NCBI GenBank assembly: GCA_002381185.1
Contig: DFOA01000057.1
Location: 1 to 64,000, forward strand
Source: Firmicutes bacterium UBA3553
GTDB lineage: Bacteria > Bacillota > Clostridia > Tissierellales > Sedimentibacteraceae
Reading direction: 5' to 3'
Length of the DNA stretch: 64,000 nucleotides
Part shown: positions 40,904 to 49,626 of the stretch, piece by piece
Layout: the number at the start of each line of letters is the position of its first letter
Position numbering within the stretch: position 1 is the first letter of the stretch
Notes under the pieces: generated by a model
Told to the model about the DNA's origin: nothing
Database searches by the model: none
What the model saw: the letters and a program-made list of their open reading frames with translations, nothing else
Made by a program: the position numbers and the translations under genes

Positions 40904-40969
40904 ATGCCCCACGCAGTCTCAATCACCAATTTTTTTGCTCCTTTCGTCGCATAAATTGGATTAGGGCAT
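40904..40969 (-). repeat. Structured repeat after rplJ (ATGCCC element, short copy)
   Basis: It starts just after the rplJ stop. Outer arms ATGCCC/GGGCAT and an inner stem CCAATTT/AAATTGG enclose the loop ATGCGACGAAAGGAGCA; TGATTGAGACTGCG follows. The loop and flanks match the rplW copy at 21553-21671 while the stem sequence differs. Confidence 0.6.
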
Positions 40970-40971
40970 CT

Positions 40972-41475
40972 TTACGCAACTTCTTCATTTTTCTTAGCTA
41001 CTTGATCAAGCATATAAGCAAGATTTCTGATATTTCCTTGTAATACTCCAGCCAATTGGGCAAGAAGAACTTCTCTTGTCGGAACACTTGCCAATGCCTT
41101 TACTTCTTCGGCATTCAATACTCTGCCTTCAGCTATTCCGGCTTTTAATACTACAGTGTCATTGCTTGTCTTTGCAAAGTCATTTGTAATCTTTGCTGCA
41201 GATACTTCATCATCGAAAGACATTGCAATAGCATTTGGTCCTTCCAAGCTTGCTGTTATATCTTTGTATCCTAATTCTTCAAATGCAAAACGCATTAAAG
41301 TATTTTTGTATACTTTATATTCAACTCCGGCTGCTCTGCATTTATTTCTCAGCTCTGTAGCCTTTTCAACTGTTAAACCTTTGTATTCAACCAATACAAC
41401 CGATTTTGCACTTCTGAGCTTTTCTGTTATATCACTGACTACCTGTTTTTTCTGTTCTAAAACTGATTGATTCAT
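40972..41475 (-). CDS. rplJ: 50S ribosomal protein L10
   Basis: 167-residue L10, base of the stalk, binding L7/L12 dimers by its C-terminal helix. VVLVEYKGLTVEKATELRNKCR is typical. Preceded by an L10 leader with an attenuator; GGAGGTGTAAC lies before the ATG. Confidence 0.98.
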   Translation of the reverse strand: MNQSVLEQKKQVVSDITEKLRSAKSVVLVEYKGLTVEKATELRNKCRAAGVEYKVYKNTLMRFAFEELGYKDITASLEGPNAIAMSFDDEVSAAKITNDFAKTSNDTVVLKAGIAEGRVLNAEEVKALASVPTREVLLAQLAGVLQGNIRNLAYMLDQVAKKNEEVA

Positions 41476-41625
41476 GTACGTTACACCTCCTCTTATAAGC
41501 GTATAAACCGCATATAAAAAATCTCTCCGCAGACGAAGAGAAATTGATTTATTAATTTCACCTCGGCTGGATATTTAAACTCCTGAGAGTACCAACTTTC
41601 TGCGGTATTTATTTAATTGTTGTTT
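41476..41625 (-). ncRNA. Ribosomal protein L10 leader
   Basis: The rplA-rplJ spacer contains the recognisable L10 leader parts: CCGCAGAAAGTTGG, then CAGCCGAGGTGAAATT, then a terminator-like hairpin and ATATGCGG. Firmicute L10 (with L12) binds this leader to control rplJ-rplL by attenuation. Confidence 0.85.
41515..41540 (-). terminator. Attenuator hairpin in the L10 leader
   Basis: CTCTTCG / CGGAGAG stem with a 4-base loop and ATTTTTT tail, about 45 bases before rplJ. Its left arm is expected to pair alternatively with upstream leader sequence. Confidence 0.75.
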
Positions 41626-41658
41626 TTATTATCAATTTAATATAGTTCTTTGCCGATA

Positions 41659-42357
41659 TTATTCAACCAGTCTTGCTGTATTAACTTTAAGTCCAGGTCC
41701 CATTGTGCTTGCTACTACACAGCTTCTGATATACTTACCTTTAGCTGCAGCAGGTTTAGCTTTAACAATAGCCTGCATTATTGTCTTAACATTGTCAACC
41801 AGTTTTTCATTACCGAAAGATTTCTTTCCTACAGGAACGTGAATAATGTTTGTTTTATCAAGTCTATATTCAACCTTACCTGCTTTAATCTCCTGAATAG
41901 CTTTTGCTACATCAAATGTAACTGTTCCTGATTTAGGGTTTGGCATTAATCCCTTAGGACCTAACACTCTACCAAGTCTACCTACAACACCCATCATATC
42001 CGGAGTTGCAATTACAACATCAAAATCAAACCAGTTTTCTTTTTGAATTTTGTCAGCTAATTCAGCCTCTCCTACGTAATCTGCACCGGCTTCAGTAGCT
42101 TCTTTAGCTTTGTCGCCTTTAGCAAATACCAATACACGAACAACTTTACCTGTTCCGTGCGGAAGAACTATAGCTCCTCTTACTTGTTGGTCTGCATGTC
42201 TTGAATCCACACCTAATTTTACGTGCAATTCAATTGTTTCATCAAAATTAGCTTTTGCTGTTCCAAGCATTGCTTCCACAGCTTCTTCTAATTCGTATAA
42301 TTTCAATTTGTCAATTGATTTCATACTGTCTTGATATTTCTTTCCTCTTTTTGGCAT
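41659..42357 (-). CDS. rplA: 50S ribosomal protein L1
   Basis: 232-residue L1 stalk protein. [30 protein letters not shown] and [15 protein letters not shown] are diagnostic. It follows rplK. Confidence 0.98.
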   Translation of the reverse strand: MPKRGKKYQDSMKSIDKLKLYELEEAVEAMLGTAKANFDETIELHVKLGVDSRHADQQVRGAIVLPHGTGKVVRVLVFAKGDKAKEATEAGADYVGEAELADKIQKENWFDFDVVIATPDMMGVVGRLGRVLGPKGLMPNPKSGTVTFDVAKAIQEIKAGKVEYRLDKTNIIHVPVGKKSFGNEKLVDNVKTIMQAIVKAKPAAAKGKYIRSCVVASTMGPGLKVNTARLVE

Positions 42358-42415
42358 ATTGTTAACCTCCTTAGTGGTCCGACAGCCCTTTTAGGCCTCC
42401 CACAGTGCCATGTTA

Positions 42416-42841
42416 CTATTTCTCTACATTAACGCCCATGCTTCTGGCAGTACCTGCTACTAAGCTCATAGCTGCTTCTATAGTATTAGCGTTTAAATCC
42501 GGCATTTTTAATTTTGCAATTTCTTCGCATTTTGCTTTAGAAAGTGTTGCTACTTTCTTTTTGTTTGGTTCTCCTGAACCGCTTTCAATTCCTACTGCTT
42601 TTTTTATTAGAACTGCTACAGGTGGAGTCTTTGTGATAAATGTAAATGATCTATCTTGATAAACAGTTAATACAATCGGTATTATCATACCTGCTTGATC
42701 TGCTGTTCTTGCATTAAATTCTTTACAAAATCCCATAATGTTCACACCATGAGGTCCTAATGCTGTACCAACCGGTGGAGCTGGAGTAGCTTTTCCTGCT
42801 GGTATCTGCAGTTTAACTAAAGCTGTTACTTTTTTAGCCAT
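42416..42841 (-). CDS. rplK: 50S ribosomal protein L11
   Basis: 141-residue L11, GTPase-associated centre and thiostrepton/stringent-response site. The proline-rich linker [21 protein letters not shown] and the C-terminal ARSMGVNVE are typical. It follows nusG. Confidence 0.98.
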   Translation of the reverse strand: MAKKVTALVKLQIPAGKATPAPPVGTALGPHGVNIMGFCKEFNARTADQAGMIIPIVLTVYQDRSFTFITKTPPVAVLIKKAVGIESGSGEPNKKKVATLSKAKCEEIAKLKMPDLNANTIEAAMSLVAGTARSMGVNVEK

Positions 42842-42888
42842 ATTGTTGCACCTCCTTCATCGTATAACGATGTATCTATTGAAAAGCA

Positions 42889-43416
42889 TTAAACTTTTTC
42901 AATCTGATCATAATCAAGTTCGATAAGAGTTTCTCTCCCGAACATTGAAACAAAAGCTTTGATTTTTCTCTTTTCTTGACTGATGCTTTCAACAGCACCA
43001 ATAAAGTCTTCAAAAGGTCCTTCTTTAACTTTGATGGTATCTCCCGGTACAAGTTCGATTGCAGGAAGTCTTTCAACAACACCAAGTGCTTTTACTTCTT
43101 CATCTGTCAATGGAACAGGTTTTGATCCAGGACCTACAAAGCCGGTTACACCTCTTGTGTTTCTAACAAGATACCAAGATTCATCAGTCATTATCATTTT
43201 AATGATAACATAGCTCGGGAACATTTTTCTTTCTTTCATTTTCTTCTTGCCGTTTTTAACTTCTGCTACTTCTTCAACCGGCACTCTAACTTCGAAAATA
43301 GTATCCTGCATTTCTCTGTTTTCAACTAACTTTTCGATATTTGCTTTTACTTTATTCTCATGTCCCGAATATGTATGAACAACATACCATCTTGGTCCCT
43401 GTGATTCTTGCTTCAT
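42889..43416 (-). CDS. nusG: Transcription termination/antitermination protein NusG
   Basis: 175-residue protein with an NGN domain (RWYVVHTYSGHENKVKANIE) and C-terminal KOW domain (GDTIKVKEGPFEDFIGAVE). It couples RNA polymerase with elongation factors and ribosomes. It lies between secE and rplK. Confidence 0.98.
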   Translation of the reverse strand: MKQESQGPRWYVVHTYSGHENKVKANIEKLVENREMQDTIFEVRVPVEEVAEVKNGKKKMKERKMFPSYVIIKMIMTDESWYLVRNTRGVTGFVGPGSKPVPLTDEEVKALGVVERLPAIELVPGDTIKVKEGPFEDFIGAVESISQEKRKIKAFVSMFGRETLIELDYDQIEKV

Positions 43417-43433
43417 ACCCGCATTACTCCTTC

Positions 43434-43646
43434 TTATACAATCAACTTAACCAAATTCTGGAATATGATATCTAGTCCCCAAATTACAAGTGTCATAGCA
43501 AAAGTAGTAGCAAGCACCACAACAGTATAATTTGTTAATTCCTTTTTAGTAGGCCAATTAACTTTTTTTAATTCTGCTCTTACACCTTTAAAATAATTAC
43601 TTACACGATCTGTAAACTTTGGTTTTTCATTTTCTCTATTTGACAT
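43434..43646 (-). CDS. secE: Protein translocase subunit SecE
   Basis: 70-residue single-span protein: FKGVRAELKKVNWPTKKEL precedes one hydrophobic helix. I use the ATG at 43646 with GAGGTG 6 bases upstream, not the TTG before it. It clamps SecY, whose gene is about 29 kb away in the spc region. Confidence 0.95.
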   Translation of the reverse strand: MSNRENEKPKFTDRVSNYFKGVRAELKKVNWPTKKELTNYTVVVLATTFAMTLVIWGLDIIFQNLVKLIV

Positions 43647-43665
43647 TTCCAACACCTCAATACGG

Positions 43666-43815
43666 TTATTTTGTTTCCTTGTGAAGAGTATGTTTTTTAC
43701 AGAATTTGCAATACTTGTTCAACTCTATTCTTTCAGGGTTTTCTCTTTTATTCTTTTCTGTATCATAATTTCTTTGTTTGCACTCTGTGCAAGCTAATTT
43801 AACTGCTACTCTCAT
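43666..43815 (-). CDS. rpmG: 50S ribosomal protein L33
   Basis: 49-residue L33 of the zinc-binding (C+) type: CTEC near residue 9 and CKFC near residue 36. GGAGGTGTTGAA precedes the ATG. It is the first gene of the rpmG-secE-nusG unit and the order is typical for Firmicutes. Confidence 0.96.
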   Translation of the reverse strand: MRVAVKLACTECKQRNYDTEKNKRENPERIELNKYCKFCKKHTLHKETK

Positions 43816-43863
43816 TTCAACACCTCCAGACCCTTATTTGCAATAAGACTCATTATCCAATAT

Positions 43864-43892
43864 AAGATATCATAAAACATTTTGGCTGTCAA
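43864..43892 (-). promoter_or_regulatory. Promoter of rpmG-secE-nusG
   Basis: TTGACA (43887-43892), 17 bp and TATCTT (43864-43869), about 50 bases before rpmG. Confidence 0.75.
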
Positions 43893-43951
43893 TAATTTTA
43901 TTTTTATGGTTACCTTATTTTTACAATAAATACATAAAATATTTCATTCAT

Positions 43952-43979
43952 TAAAAAAAGCCCCCCAAAGAGCTCTTTC
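43952..43979 (-). terminator. Terminator-like hairpin directly after a promoter
   Basis: AAAGAGCTC pairs with GGGCTTTTT (two G-U pairs) and runs into a T tract on the minus strand. It begins only about 10 bases after the start site predicted for the promoter at 43995-44023. Confidence 0.6.
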
Positions 43980-43994
43980 ATAAAAATACAATTA

Positions 43995-44023
43995 ATTGTA
44001 CAACATGAAATTGCAGTTGTCAA
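43995..44023 (-). promoter_or_regulatory. Strong promoter upstream of a terminator (distal rpmG promoter or tiny RNA)
   Basis: TTGACA (44018-44023), 17 bp and TACAAT (43995-44000). The next element downstream is the hairpin at 43952-43979, so the product is either a transcript of about 40 nt or, on read-through, a second rpmG leader. Confidence 0.7.
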
Positions 44024-44041
44024 CAGTTTTTTTAACGATAA

Positions 44042-44137
44042 TTGAACTTTTCTGAACAATAGCTGAGCATAGTTAAGGGGACGCTTCGCGTCCCCTCCAT
44101 TAACAATTGTTCAGCTATTAGTTCACCTATCGTTCAC
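44042..44137. repeat. 11-bp-period repeats flanking a GC-rich hairpin after tuf
   Basis: A perfect 9-bp hairpin AGGGGACGC/GCGTCCCCT (44076-44096) sits in the centre. On one side are CTGAACAATAG and CTGAGCATAG, on the other CAATTGTTCAG, CTATTAGTTCAC and CTATCGTTCAC, mostly 11 bases each and inverted about the hairpin. There is no T run, so it is a poor terminator by itself. Confidence 0.6.
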
Positions 44138-44152
44138 CATAAAATAACGAAG

Positions 44153-45346
44153 TTATTTTATGATTGATGTTACAACTCCTGAACCAACTGTTCTTCCGCC
44201 TTCTCTTATAGCAAATCTTAATCCTTCTTCTATTGCTATCGGGTGGATTAATTCTACTATAAATCTTGAGTTATCTCCAGGCATGCACATTTCTACGCCT
44301 TCTTCAAGGTCGATTTGTCCTGTGATGTCAGTTGTTCTGAAATAGAACTGCGGTCTGTATCCGTTAAAGAATGGTGTGTGTCTTCCGCCTTCTTCTTTAG
44401 TTAATACGTATACCTCTGCATTGAATTTTGTATGTGGTGTTATTGAACCCGGTTTTGCTAAAACCTGGCCTCTCTGGATTTCATTTCTCTGAACACCTCT
44501 TAAAAGTGCTCCGATGTTGTCTCCTGCCTGTGCCTGGTCAAGTAATTTCTTGAACATTTCAACACCTGTACAAGTTGTTTCTGTTGGTTCATCATTTAAT
44601 CCAACGATTTGAATCTTATCCTGAACTTTCAGTACTCCTCTTTCAACTCTTCCTGTTGCAACTGTTCCTCTTCCCGTGATTGAGAATACATCTTCTACCG
44701 GCATCAAGAATGGTTTGTCAATATCTCTTTCCGGTGTTGGTATCCATTCGTCTACTGCTTTCATCAATTCAAGGATTTTATCTCCCCATTCTCCTGATGA
44801 ATCTTCAAGTGCTCTTAATGCAGAACCTTTGATGATTGGAGTGTTGTCTCCGTCAAATTCATATTCAGATAAAAGTTCTCTTACTTCCATCTCAACTAAT
44901 TCGATTAATTCAGGGTCATCTACCATGTCTTCTTTGTTTAAGAATATAACTAATTTCGGAACACCAACCTGTCTTGAAAGAAGGATGTGTTCTCTTGTCT
45001 GAGGCATCGGGCCGTCAGCTGCTGATACAACCAGGATTCCTCCGTCCATCTGAGCTGCTCCTGTAATCATGTTCTTTACGTAGTCAGCATGGCCTGGACA
45101 GTCAACGTGTGCATAGTGTCTGTTTGGAGTTTCATATTCAACATGAGAAGTCGAAATAGTGATTCCTCTTTCTCTTTCTTCCGGAGCTTTGTCGATATTG
45201 TCAAATGCTACGGCTTCTCCTGTACCGTATCTTTCATGTAATGTCTTTGTAATTGCTGCTGTTAAAGTAGTCTTGCCATGGTCAACATGGCCGATTGTTC
45301 CTATATTAACATGCGGCTTGCTTCTTTCAAATTTTGCTTTTGCCAT
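44153..45346 (-). CDS. tuf: Elongation factor Tu (second copy)
   Basis: 397-residue EF-Tu with all GTPase motifs, nearly identical to the str-operon copy. It is a separate unit transcribed with the upstream tRNA-Thr, a linkage found in several bacteria. GAGGAG lies before the ATG. Confidence 0.98.
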   Translation of the reverse strand: MAKAKFERSKPHVNIGTIGHVDHGKTTLTAAITKTLHERYGTGEAVAFDNIDKAPEERERGITISTSHVEYETPNRHYAHVDCPGHADYVKNMITGAAQMDGGILVVSAADGPMPQTREHILLSRQVGVPKLVIFLNKEDMVDDPELIELVEMEVRELLSEYEFDGDNTPIIKGSALRALEDSSGEWGDKILELMKAVDEWIPTPERDIDKPFLMPVEDVFSITGRGTVATGRVERGVLKVQDKIQIVGLNDEPTETTCTGVEMFKKLLDQAQAGDNIGALLRGVQRNEIQRGQVLAKPGSITPHTKFNAEVYVLTKEEGGRHTPFFNGYRPQFYFRTTDITGQIDLEEGVEMCMPGDNSRFIVELIHPIAIEEGLRFAIREGGRTVGSGVVTSIIK

Positions 45347-45386
45347 TTTAATCTCCTCCTGAGAAAAATTATTATATTTTAAGATT

Positions 45387-45462
45387 TGGAGCTTACGAGC
45401 AGACTCGAACTGCCGACCTCTTCATTACCAATGAAGTGCTCTACCTACTGAGCTACGCAAGC
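45387..45462 (-). tRNA. tRNA-Thr (anticodon GGT)
   Basis: 76-nt cloverleaf with encoded CCA. Acceptor stem GCTTGCG/CGTAAGC, D arm GCTC..GAGC, anticodon stem CTTCA/TGAAG around TTGGTAA, and T arm with GTTCGAGTC. Anticodon GGT reads ACC/ACU threonine codons. It lies 40 bases before tuf, probably on the same transcript. Confidence 0.96.
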
Positions 45463-45494
45463 ATTATGTCATTCGTGTAAATTTGTCAATGTAA

Positions 45495-45523
45495 ATTATA
45501 CCAACAAAAATAAAATAAATCAA
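45495..45523 (-). promoter_or_regulatory. Promoter of tRNA-Thr-tuf
   Basis: TTGATT (45518-45523), 17 bp and TATAAT (45495-45500), 32 bases upstream of the tRNA. Confidence 0.75.
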
Positions 45524-45572
45524 TAGTAAAATTAGGTTAAAAACTATTGAAGGTAAAATCGCAAATTTAGCA

Positions 45573-45609
45573 TAAAAAAAACGGCTAAATAATTATACTT
45601 AACCATTTT
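45573..45609 (-). terminator. Terminator after sigH
   Basis: AAAATGGTTAA / TTTAGCCGTTTT stem with two G-U pairs, 9-base loop and eight T residues on the minus strand. Confidence 0.75.
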
Positions 45610-45611
45610 GT

Positions 45612-46268
45612 TCAGTCCATTAATTTTTCTTTGTTGAAACATATTTTCTTTTTAACTCTTTGCATCGCATTATCAATTGACTTTACGCTTTTATTAAGCT
45701 TCAGTGAAATTTCTTCATAGGATTTACCTTTTCCGTATTCAGTAAGGACAGCTTTTTCAAAATTGCTTAAAAATTCTGCAGCTTTGTTGTAGTATTGATT
45801 TTTTTCCTCTTTGCAGATAAATAGATTTTCAGGATTAAGGCTGTCTAAATCTGCATATTCATCTAATAGGGTAATTTCTTTGCCTTCATTGGTAAAATCA
45901 TAAAATGACGTACTTACGTTCAGTATTTCATGAGGCTTTGTTTTTCTTATGGCAGTAATTATTTGTCTTCTGATGCAAACCTCGGCATAGCTTCTGAAGC
46001 TGTTTCCCAGATCTTTATTAAATCCGTTTACAGCCTTAATAAGTCCAATCATTGCTTCCTGAAACAAGTCATCAATGCTTCCACCTATTATAAAAAAAGA
46101 GCTTGCAATTCTTTTTATTATAAATGTATATCTTTTATATAAGCACCTTTCTGCATGCTCGTTGCCATCTTTTATTTTTTCGACGAGTTCCTCATCTGAG
46201 AAAGTATCGTATTCCTGTTTATAAAAATTTAAGCTGTTATATATACTTATAGAACTTATCATCGACAT
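45612..46268 (-). CDS. sigH: RNA polymerase sigma factor SigH (Spo0H-like)
   Basis: 218-residue sigma-70 family protein. Region 2 is visible as [21 protein letters not shown] and region 4 as a helix-turn-helix near GKGSYEE-like sequence (GKGKSYEEISLKLNKSVKSI). SigH drives the stationary-phase/sporulation onset. The identity rests strongly on context: rlmB and rae1 upstream and rpmG-secE-nusG beyond match the B. subtilis order, with tRNA-Thr-tuf inserted here. Confidence 0.88.
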   Translation of the reverse strand: MSMISSISIYNSLNFYKQEYDTFSDEELVEKIKDGNEHAERCLYKRYTFIIKRIASSFFIIGGSIDDLFQEAMIGLIKAVNGFNKDLGNSFRSYAEVCIRRQIITAIRKTKPHEILNVSTSFYDFTNEGKEITLLDEYADLDSLNPENLFICKEEKNQYYNKAAEFLSNFEKAVLTEYGKGKSYEEISLKLNKSVKSIDNAMQRVKKKICFNKEKLMD

Positions 46269-46353
46269 CTCCAGAGAATATTAATAATTTATTAAATATT
46301 TTATTAAGTAATACAAGAAAATTATATTAATATTTACAATTAATGTCAAGACA

Positions 46354-46872
46354 CTAAATATTTCTACGAATTTTTTCAAGCTTTTTTAGGGTTTCCTGGT
46401 CCAATACCTGGTCTATATTTGTACCCTTTTGTCGAGGCTTGTCAGTTTTTGTGCGTATATCTTTTTTTGTGTTCTCTAGTTCTAAAAGCATTTCCTGAGC
46501 AGATATCCTTGTTCCGCCTCTTGATATTACAATTTGCTGTATTGCGCTGTCAGAGGTAGCAACCTGCACAAGTTCATATCTGCCTATCTTGTCCAATTGT
46601 TTTTCAATATAACTGTCAGCAGTCTCATGCTCCTTCGTATAAACGACTTCAACACCGGCAATTGTTTCCTTTTTTTCAACACTTCCTTTTACAAGGTGGG
46701 CATCAAACACGACAATTACCTTGATACCTCTGTAGGCCTGATATTCAACTAAAAGCTCAATGAGTTTATTTCGGCTATTTGCTATATTTTCGGATACATT
46801 CCTGTAATAATGCCACTGGTTAATTATATTGTATCCATCTATAAACAGATATTCTTTCTTAGTTCTCGGCAT
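46354..46872 (-). CDS. rae1: NYN-domain ribosome-dependent endoribonuclease (Rae1/YacP family)
   Basis: 172-residue PIN-like nuclease. Acidic residues in YLFIDGYNIINQWH, VVFDAHLV and ATSDSAIQQ are those expected for metal binding. The B. subtilis homologue cleaves mRNA at the ribosomal A site. The C-terminal part is lysine-rich. It is 1 base after rlmB. Confidence 0.88.
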   Translation of the reverse strand: MPRTKKEYLFIDGYNIINQWHYYRNVSENIANSRNKLIELLVEYQAYRGIKVIVVFDAHLVKGSVEKKETIAGVEVVYTKEHETADSYIEKQLDKIGRYELVQVATSDSAIQQIVISRGGTRISAQEMLLELENTKKDIRTKTDKPRQKGTNIDQVLDQETLKKLEKIRRNI

Positions 46873-46873
46873 T

Positions 46874-47602
46874 TTAAATGACCCTTTGTTTCATTATTTC
46901 ATATATTATTATTGAAGCGGCACAGGATGCATTTAACGAGTTAATATTACCCTTCATAGGAATTTTAACAAGATTATCGCATTTTTCTTTTACAAGTCTC
47001 CCTATTCCGGAACCTTCACTTCCTATAACCAGTCCCACAGGTACATCAAATTTTTCTTCATATATATTTTTCCCGTTCATGTCGGCTCCGTATATCCACA
47101 AACCCTTTTCTTTCAGTTCTTCAAGAGTCTGACTTATATTAGTAACCCTTGCAACAGGAAGATACTCAATGGCTCCTGCAGATGATTTTGCCACAACACC
47201 GTTGATTTGGGCGGCTCTTCTCTTAGGAATAATGACACCGTGAGCTCCGAGACATTCCGCTGTACGGATTATTGCACCTAAATTGTGTACATCTGTTATT
47301 TCATCAAGTATGACAACAAAAGGCTTTTCACCTCTTTTTTTTGCATAGTTCAACATATCGTCAATATCCTTATATTCGTACTCCATTGCCTCAGCAATTA
47401 CGCCCTGATGCCTTTTATTTTCGCTTAGTCTGTCTAAAGTTGCTTTATCAACATTTTTTACAAGTATATTTTTAGTTTTGGCAAGCTCAATTATTTTGTT
47501 TAATGATCCTTGAGCAGCTTCTTTACTGATTAAAATGGTATCTATCTGCACCTCGCTTCTCAATGCTTCAATAACCGGATTTCTTCCTTCAATTATCCTC
47601 AT
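46874..47602 (-). CDS. rlmB: 23S rRNA (guanosine(2251)-2'-O)-methyltransferase RlmB
   Basis: 242-residue SPOUT methyltransferase of the TrmH family. An L30e-like N-terminal substrate domain is followed by the knotted domain with DEITDVHNLGAIIRTAE, GLVIGSEGSGIGRL and IPMKGNINSLNASCA. I use the ATG at 47602 (MRIIEGRNPV), 8 bases after AAAGGA. It overlaps mrnC by 14 bases. Confidence 0.95.
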   Translation of the reverse strand: MRIIEGRNPVIEALRSEVQIDTILISKEAAQGSLNKIIELAKTKNILVKNVDKATLDRLSENKRHQGVIAEAMEYEYKDIDDMLNYAKKRGEKPFVVILDEITDVHNLGAIIRTAECLGAHGVIIPKRRAAQINGVVAKSSAGAIEYLPVARVTNISQTLEELKEKGLWIYGADMNGKNIYEEKFDVPVGLVIGSEGSGIGRLVKEKCDNLVKIPMKGNINSLNASCAASIIIYEIMKQRVI

Positions 47603-48059
47603 TTTTTTCATCCTTTTCGTTAAGTATTTCTATAACCCTGTTGAACAGCTGCATAAGTCTGTCAATTTCATCGCTTAAATACAGATATCCAAATAGCGCT
47701 TCAAAGCCTGTTGCATATCTGTAATTCATTAATTCAGCATTCTTTGGAGTAGAAGTCACCTTGGCATTCCTGCCCCTTTTAACTATTCTTTTTTCTTCTT
47801 CTGTAAGCTCATTTTCAAGTCTGCTGATTAAATAGGCCTGGGCATTTGCTCTTACAAACTTTACAGAGAGCTTATGCATTTTATTTACGTTTATATCGTG
47901 GTTTTGAATTATATGACTTCGTACAAGCAGCTCATAAACAGCATCACCTGCATAAGCCAGTTGTGCAGGTGAATACATCATCTTGTTTTTTTCATCGCTT
48001 GCTATTTCATCACTTACTATTCTTATTAATTCACTGTTATTTAATTTATTCTTTTCCAA
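47589..48059 (-). CDS. mrnC: Mini-ribonuclease 3
   Basis: 156-residue RNase III catalytic domain without a dsRNA-binding domain, which matures 23S rRNA in Firmicutes. YAGDAVYELLVRSH holds the signature acidic residues and GFEALFGYLYL the second metal site. The start is a TTG overlapping the end of cysS by 19 bases. Confidence 0.93.
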   Translation of the reverse strand: MEKNKLNNSELIRIVSDEIASDEKNKMMYSPAQLAYAGDAVYELLVRSHIIQNHDINVNKMHKLSVKFVRANAQAYLISRLENELTEEEKRIVKRGRNAKVTSTPKNAELMNYRYATGFEALFGYLYLSDEIDRLMQLFNRVIEILNEKDEKNEDN

Positions 48060-49459
48060 TTTACACCCTGTCTTGTATCTTCCAATGCAATTCCTTTTTC
48101 TAAAAGTTCTGCCCTTATTGCATCAGCCATCTGATAATTTTTATTTTTTTTTGCTTCCTGTCTTTTTTGAATCATTTCTTCTATATATTCAACCATTTCA
48201 TCATGAATTTCTTCTTTATCCTCTTTTAACAAATCCAACGACAAAACCTGTTCAAAGTCTTCAATGAGTTTTATTTTTTCGTTATTGCTTATAGCTTCTG
48301 CCTTAAGCAAATTAAATAATACTGTTAGCGCGTTAGCTGTATTTAAATCATCTTCAAGGCAATTTTTAAATTCTTCCTTATATTTTACTGCAGCTTCGGA
48401 TAATTCTGTTATGTTTGAAGCATCATCTGTATTTTCCTTTATGTTTTTCACTCTGCTTTTTAATTTTAAATAGGCATTTTCTGCAGAAGCAAGAGAATCA
48501 AAAGAAAATGCAAGCTGTTTTCTGTAATGCGAGTTTAAAGCATAATATCTGTATGACAATGGATCGAACCCCTTTTTCTCAAGTAAAGAAAGTGTTAAAA
48601 ACTCTCCGCTTGATTTGCTCATTTTACCGCCTTGGTCAATCAGAAATTCACTATGCCACCAGTATTTTACCCATGTCTTTCCCGTATAGCTTTCTGTCTG
48701 GGCTATTTCATTTGTGTGGTGAACAGGAATATGGTCAACGCCTCCGCAGTGAATATCCATTTGTTCTCCGAGGTTTTTAAGACTTATTACCGAGCATTCT
48801 ATATGCCATCCAGGATATCCCACGCCCCACGGCGAATCCCATTTCATTGCCTGATTTTCAAATTTGGATTTTGTAAACCAAAGAACAAAGTCCTGTGGAT
48901 TTTTTTTGTGAACATCTACTGACACATCCTCTCTCGATGCAGTCTTGAGCTGCTCTAAGTCCATGCCTGAAAGCTTTGTGTAATTCTCTACTTTTGTAAT
49001 ATCAAAATACACATTGCCGTTTGCCATGTATGTGTAGCCTTTTTGCTCCAGTCCTTTTATAAACTCTATGTATTCATTTATATAATCAGTTGCTTTTGCC
49101 ACAACATCCGCTTTTTTTATGTTCAGTTTTTCAATATCCGAAAAAAATGCATCTGTATAATGCTGTGCGATTTCCCATACAGTTTTATTTTCTCTTTTGG
49201 CTCCCTTGAGCATTTTATCTTCGCCATCGTCGGCATCCGATTCAAGATGTCCCACGTCAGTTATGTTCATAACTCTCTTAACGTTATATCCTATATATCT
49301 TAAAGTTTTTTCAAGTATATCCTCATGAATATACGTCCTTAAGTTCCCTATATGGGCATAGTTGTATACTGTAGGTCCGCATGTGTACATTCTCACCAAA
49401 TTTTCATCTATAGGCTTAAAATCTTCAATTGTTCTTGATAATGTGTTGTAAAGTTTCAT
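48041..49459 (-). CDS. cysS: Cysteinyl-tRNA synthetase
   Basis: 472-residue class I synthetase. HIGH-type motif YNYAHIGNLRTY and KMSKS motif GGKMSKSSGEF are present, with zinc ligands near CGPTVY and in GWHIECSVIS/HCGGVDHIPVHH. I use the ATG at 49459 with GGGGAG upstream. It is the first gene of cysS-mrnC-rlmB-rae1-sigH. Confidence 0.97.
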   Translation of the reverse strand: MKLYNTLSRTIEDFKPIDENLVRMYTCGPTVYNYAHIGNLRTYIHEDILEKTLRYIGYNVKRVMNITDVGHLESDADDGEDKMLKGAKRENKTVWEIAQHYTDAFFSDIEKLNIKKADVVAKATDYINEYIEFIKGLEQKGYTYMANGNVYFDITKVENYTKLSGMDLEQLKTASREDVSVDVHKKNPQDFVLWFTKSKFENQAMKWDSPWGVGYPGWHIECSVISLKNLGEQMDIHCGGVDHIPVHHTNEIAQTESYTGKTWVKYWWHSEFLIDQGGKMSKSSGEFLTLSLLEKKGFDPLSYRYYALNSHYRKQLAFSFDSLASAENAYLKLKSRVKNIKENTDDASNITELSEAAVKYKEEFKNCLEDDLNTANALTVLFNLLKAEAISNNEKIKLIEDFEQVLSLDLLKEDKEEIHDEMVEYIEEMIQKRQEAKKNKNYQMADAIRAELLEKGIALEDTRQGVNWKRIN

Positions 49460-49489
49460 AAGAATCTCTCCCCTTCGTACTTTAAAATC

Positions 49490-49518
49490 ATTATATAATA
49501 CGCAAATGATTGTATCAA
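49490..49518 (-). promoter_or_regulatory. Promoter of cysS
   Basis: TTGATA (49513-49518), 17 bp and TATAAT (49490-49495), divergent from the amidase gene. Confidence 0.75.
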
Positions 49519-49570
49519 GCAATTTTTTACTAATAGTTTCCTCAATGTAACAAAACTGTAATGGTTATTT

Positions 49571-49589
49571 TGTCGAAAAATGTTAGAAT
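49571..49589 (+). promoter_or_regulatory. Amidase gene promoter with possible Spo0A box
   Basis: TTTTGTCGAAAAA contains the TGTCGAA core of Spo0A boxes (49571-49577), 6 bases before a TAGAAT -10-like hexamer (49584-49589), with no good -35. Two TGTAAC/TGTAAT units 11 bases apart lie just upstream (49545-49561). Regulation by Spo0A is a guess from the box. Confidence 0.4.
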
Positions 49590-49626
49590 ATTGTTAATAA
49601 AGAATATATTTCACAAAGGGGGCAGC

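Noticed and set aside
45030..45362. Plus-strand frames opposite both tuf genes
   Set aside because: The same frames occur opposite both copies because the genes are duplicates, not because they are coding.
45469..45490. Second promoter TTGACA...CATAAT closer to tRNA-Thr
   Set aside because: Its spacer is only 15 bp and the start would fall inside the tRNA; the TTGATT-17-TATAAT upstream is better.
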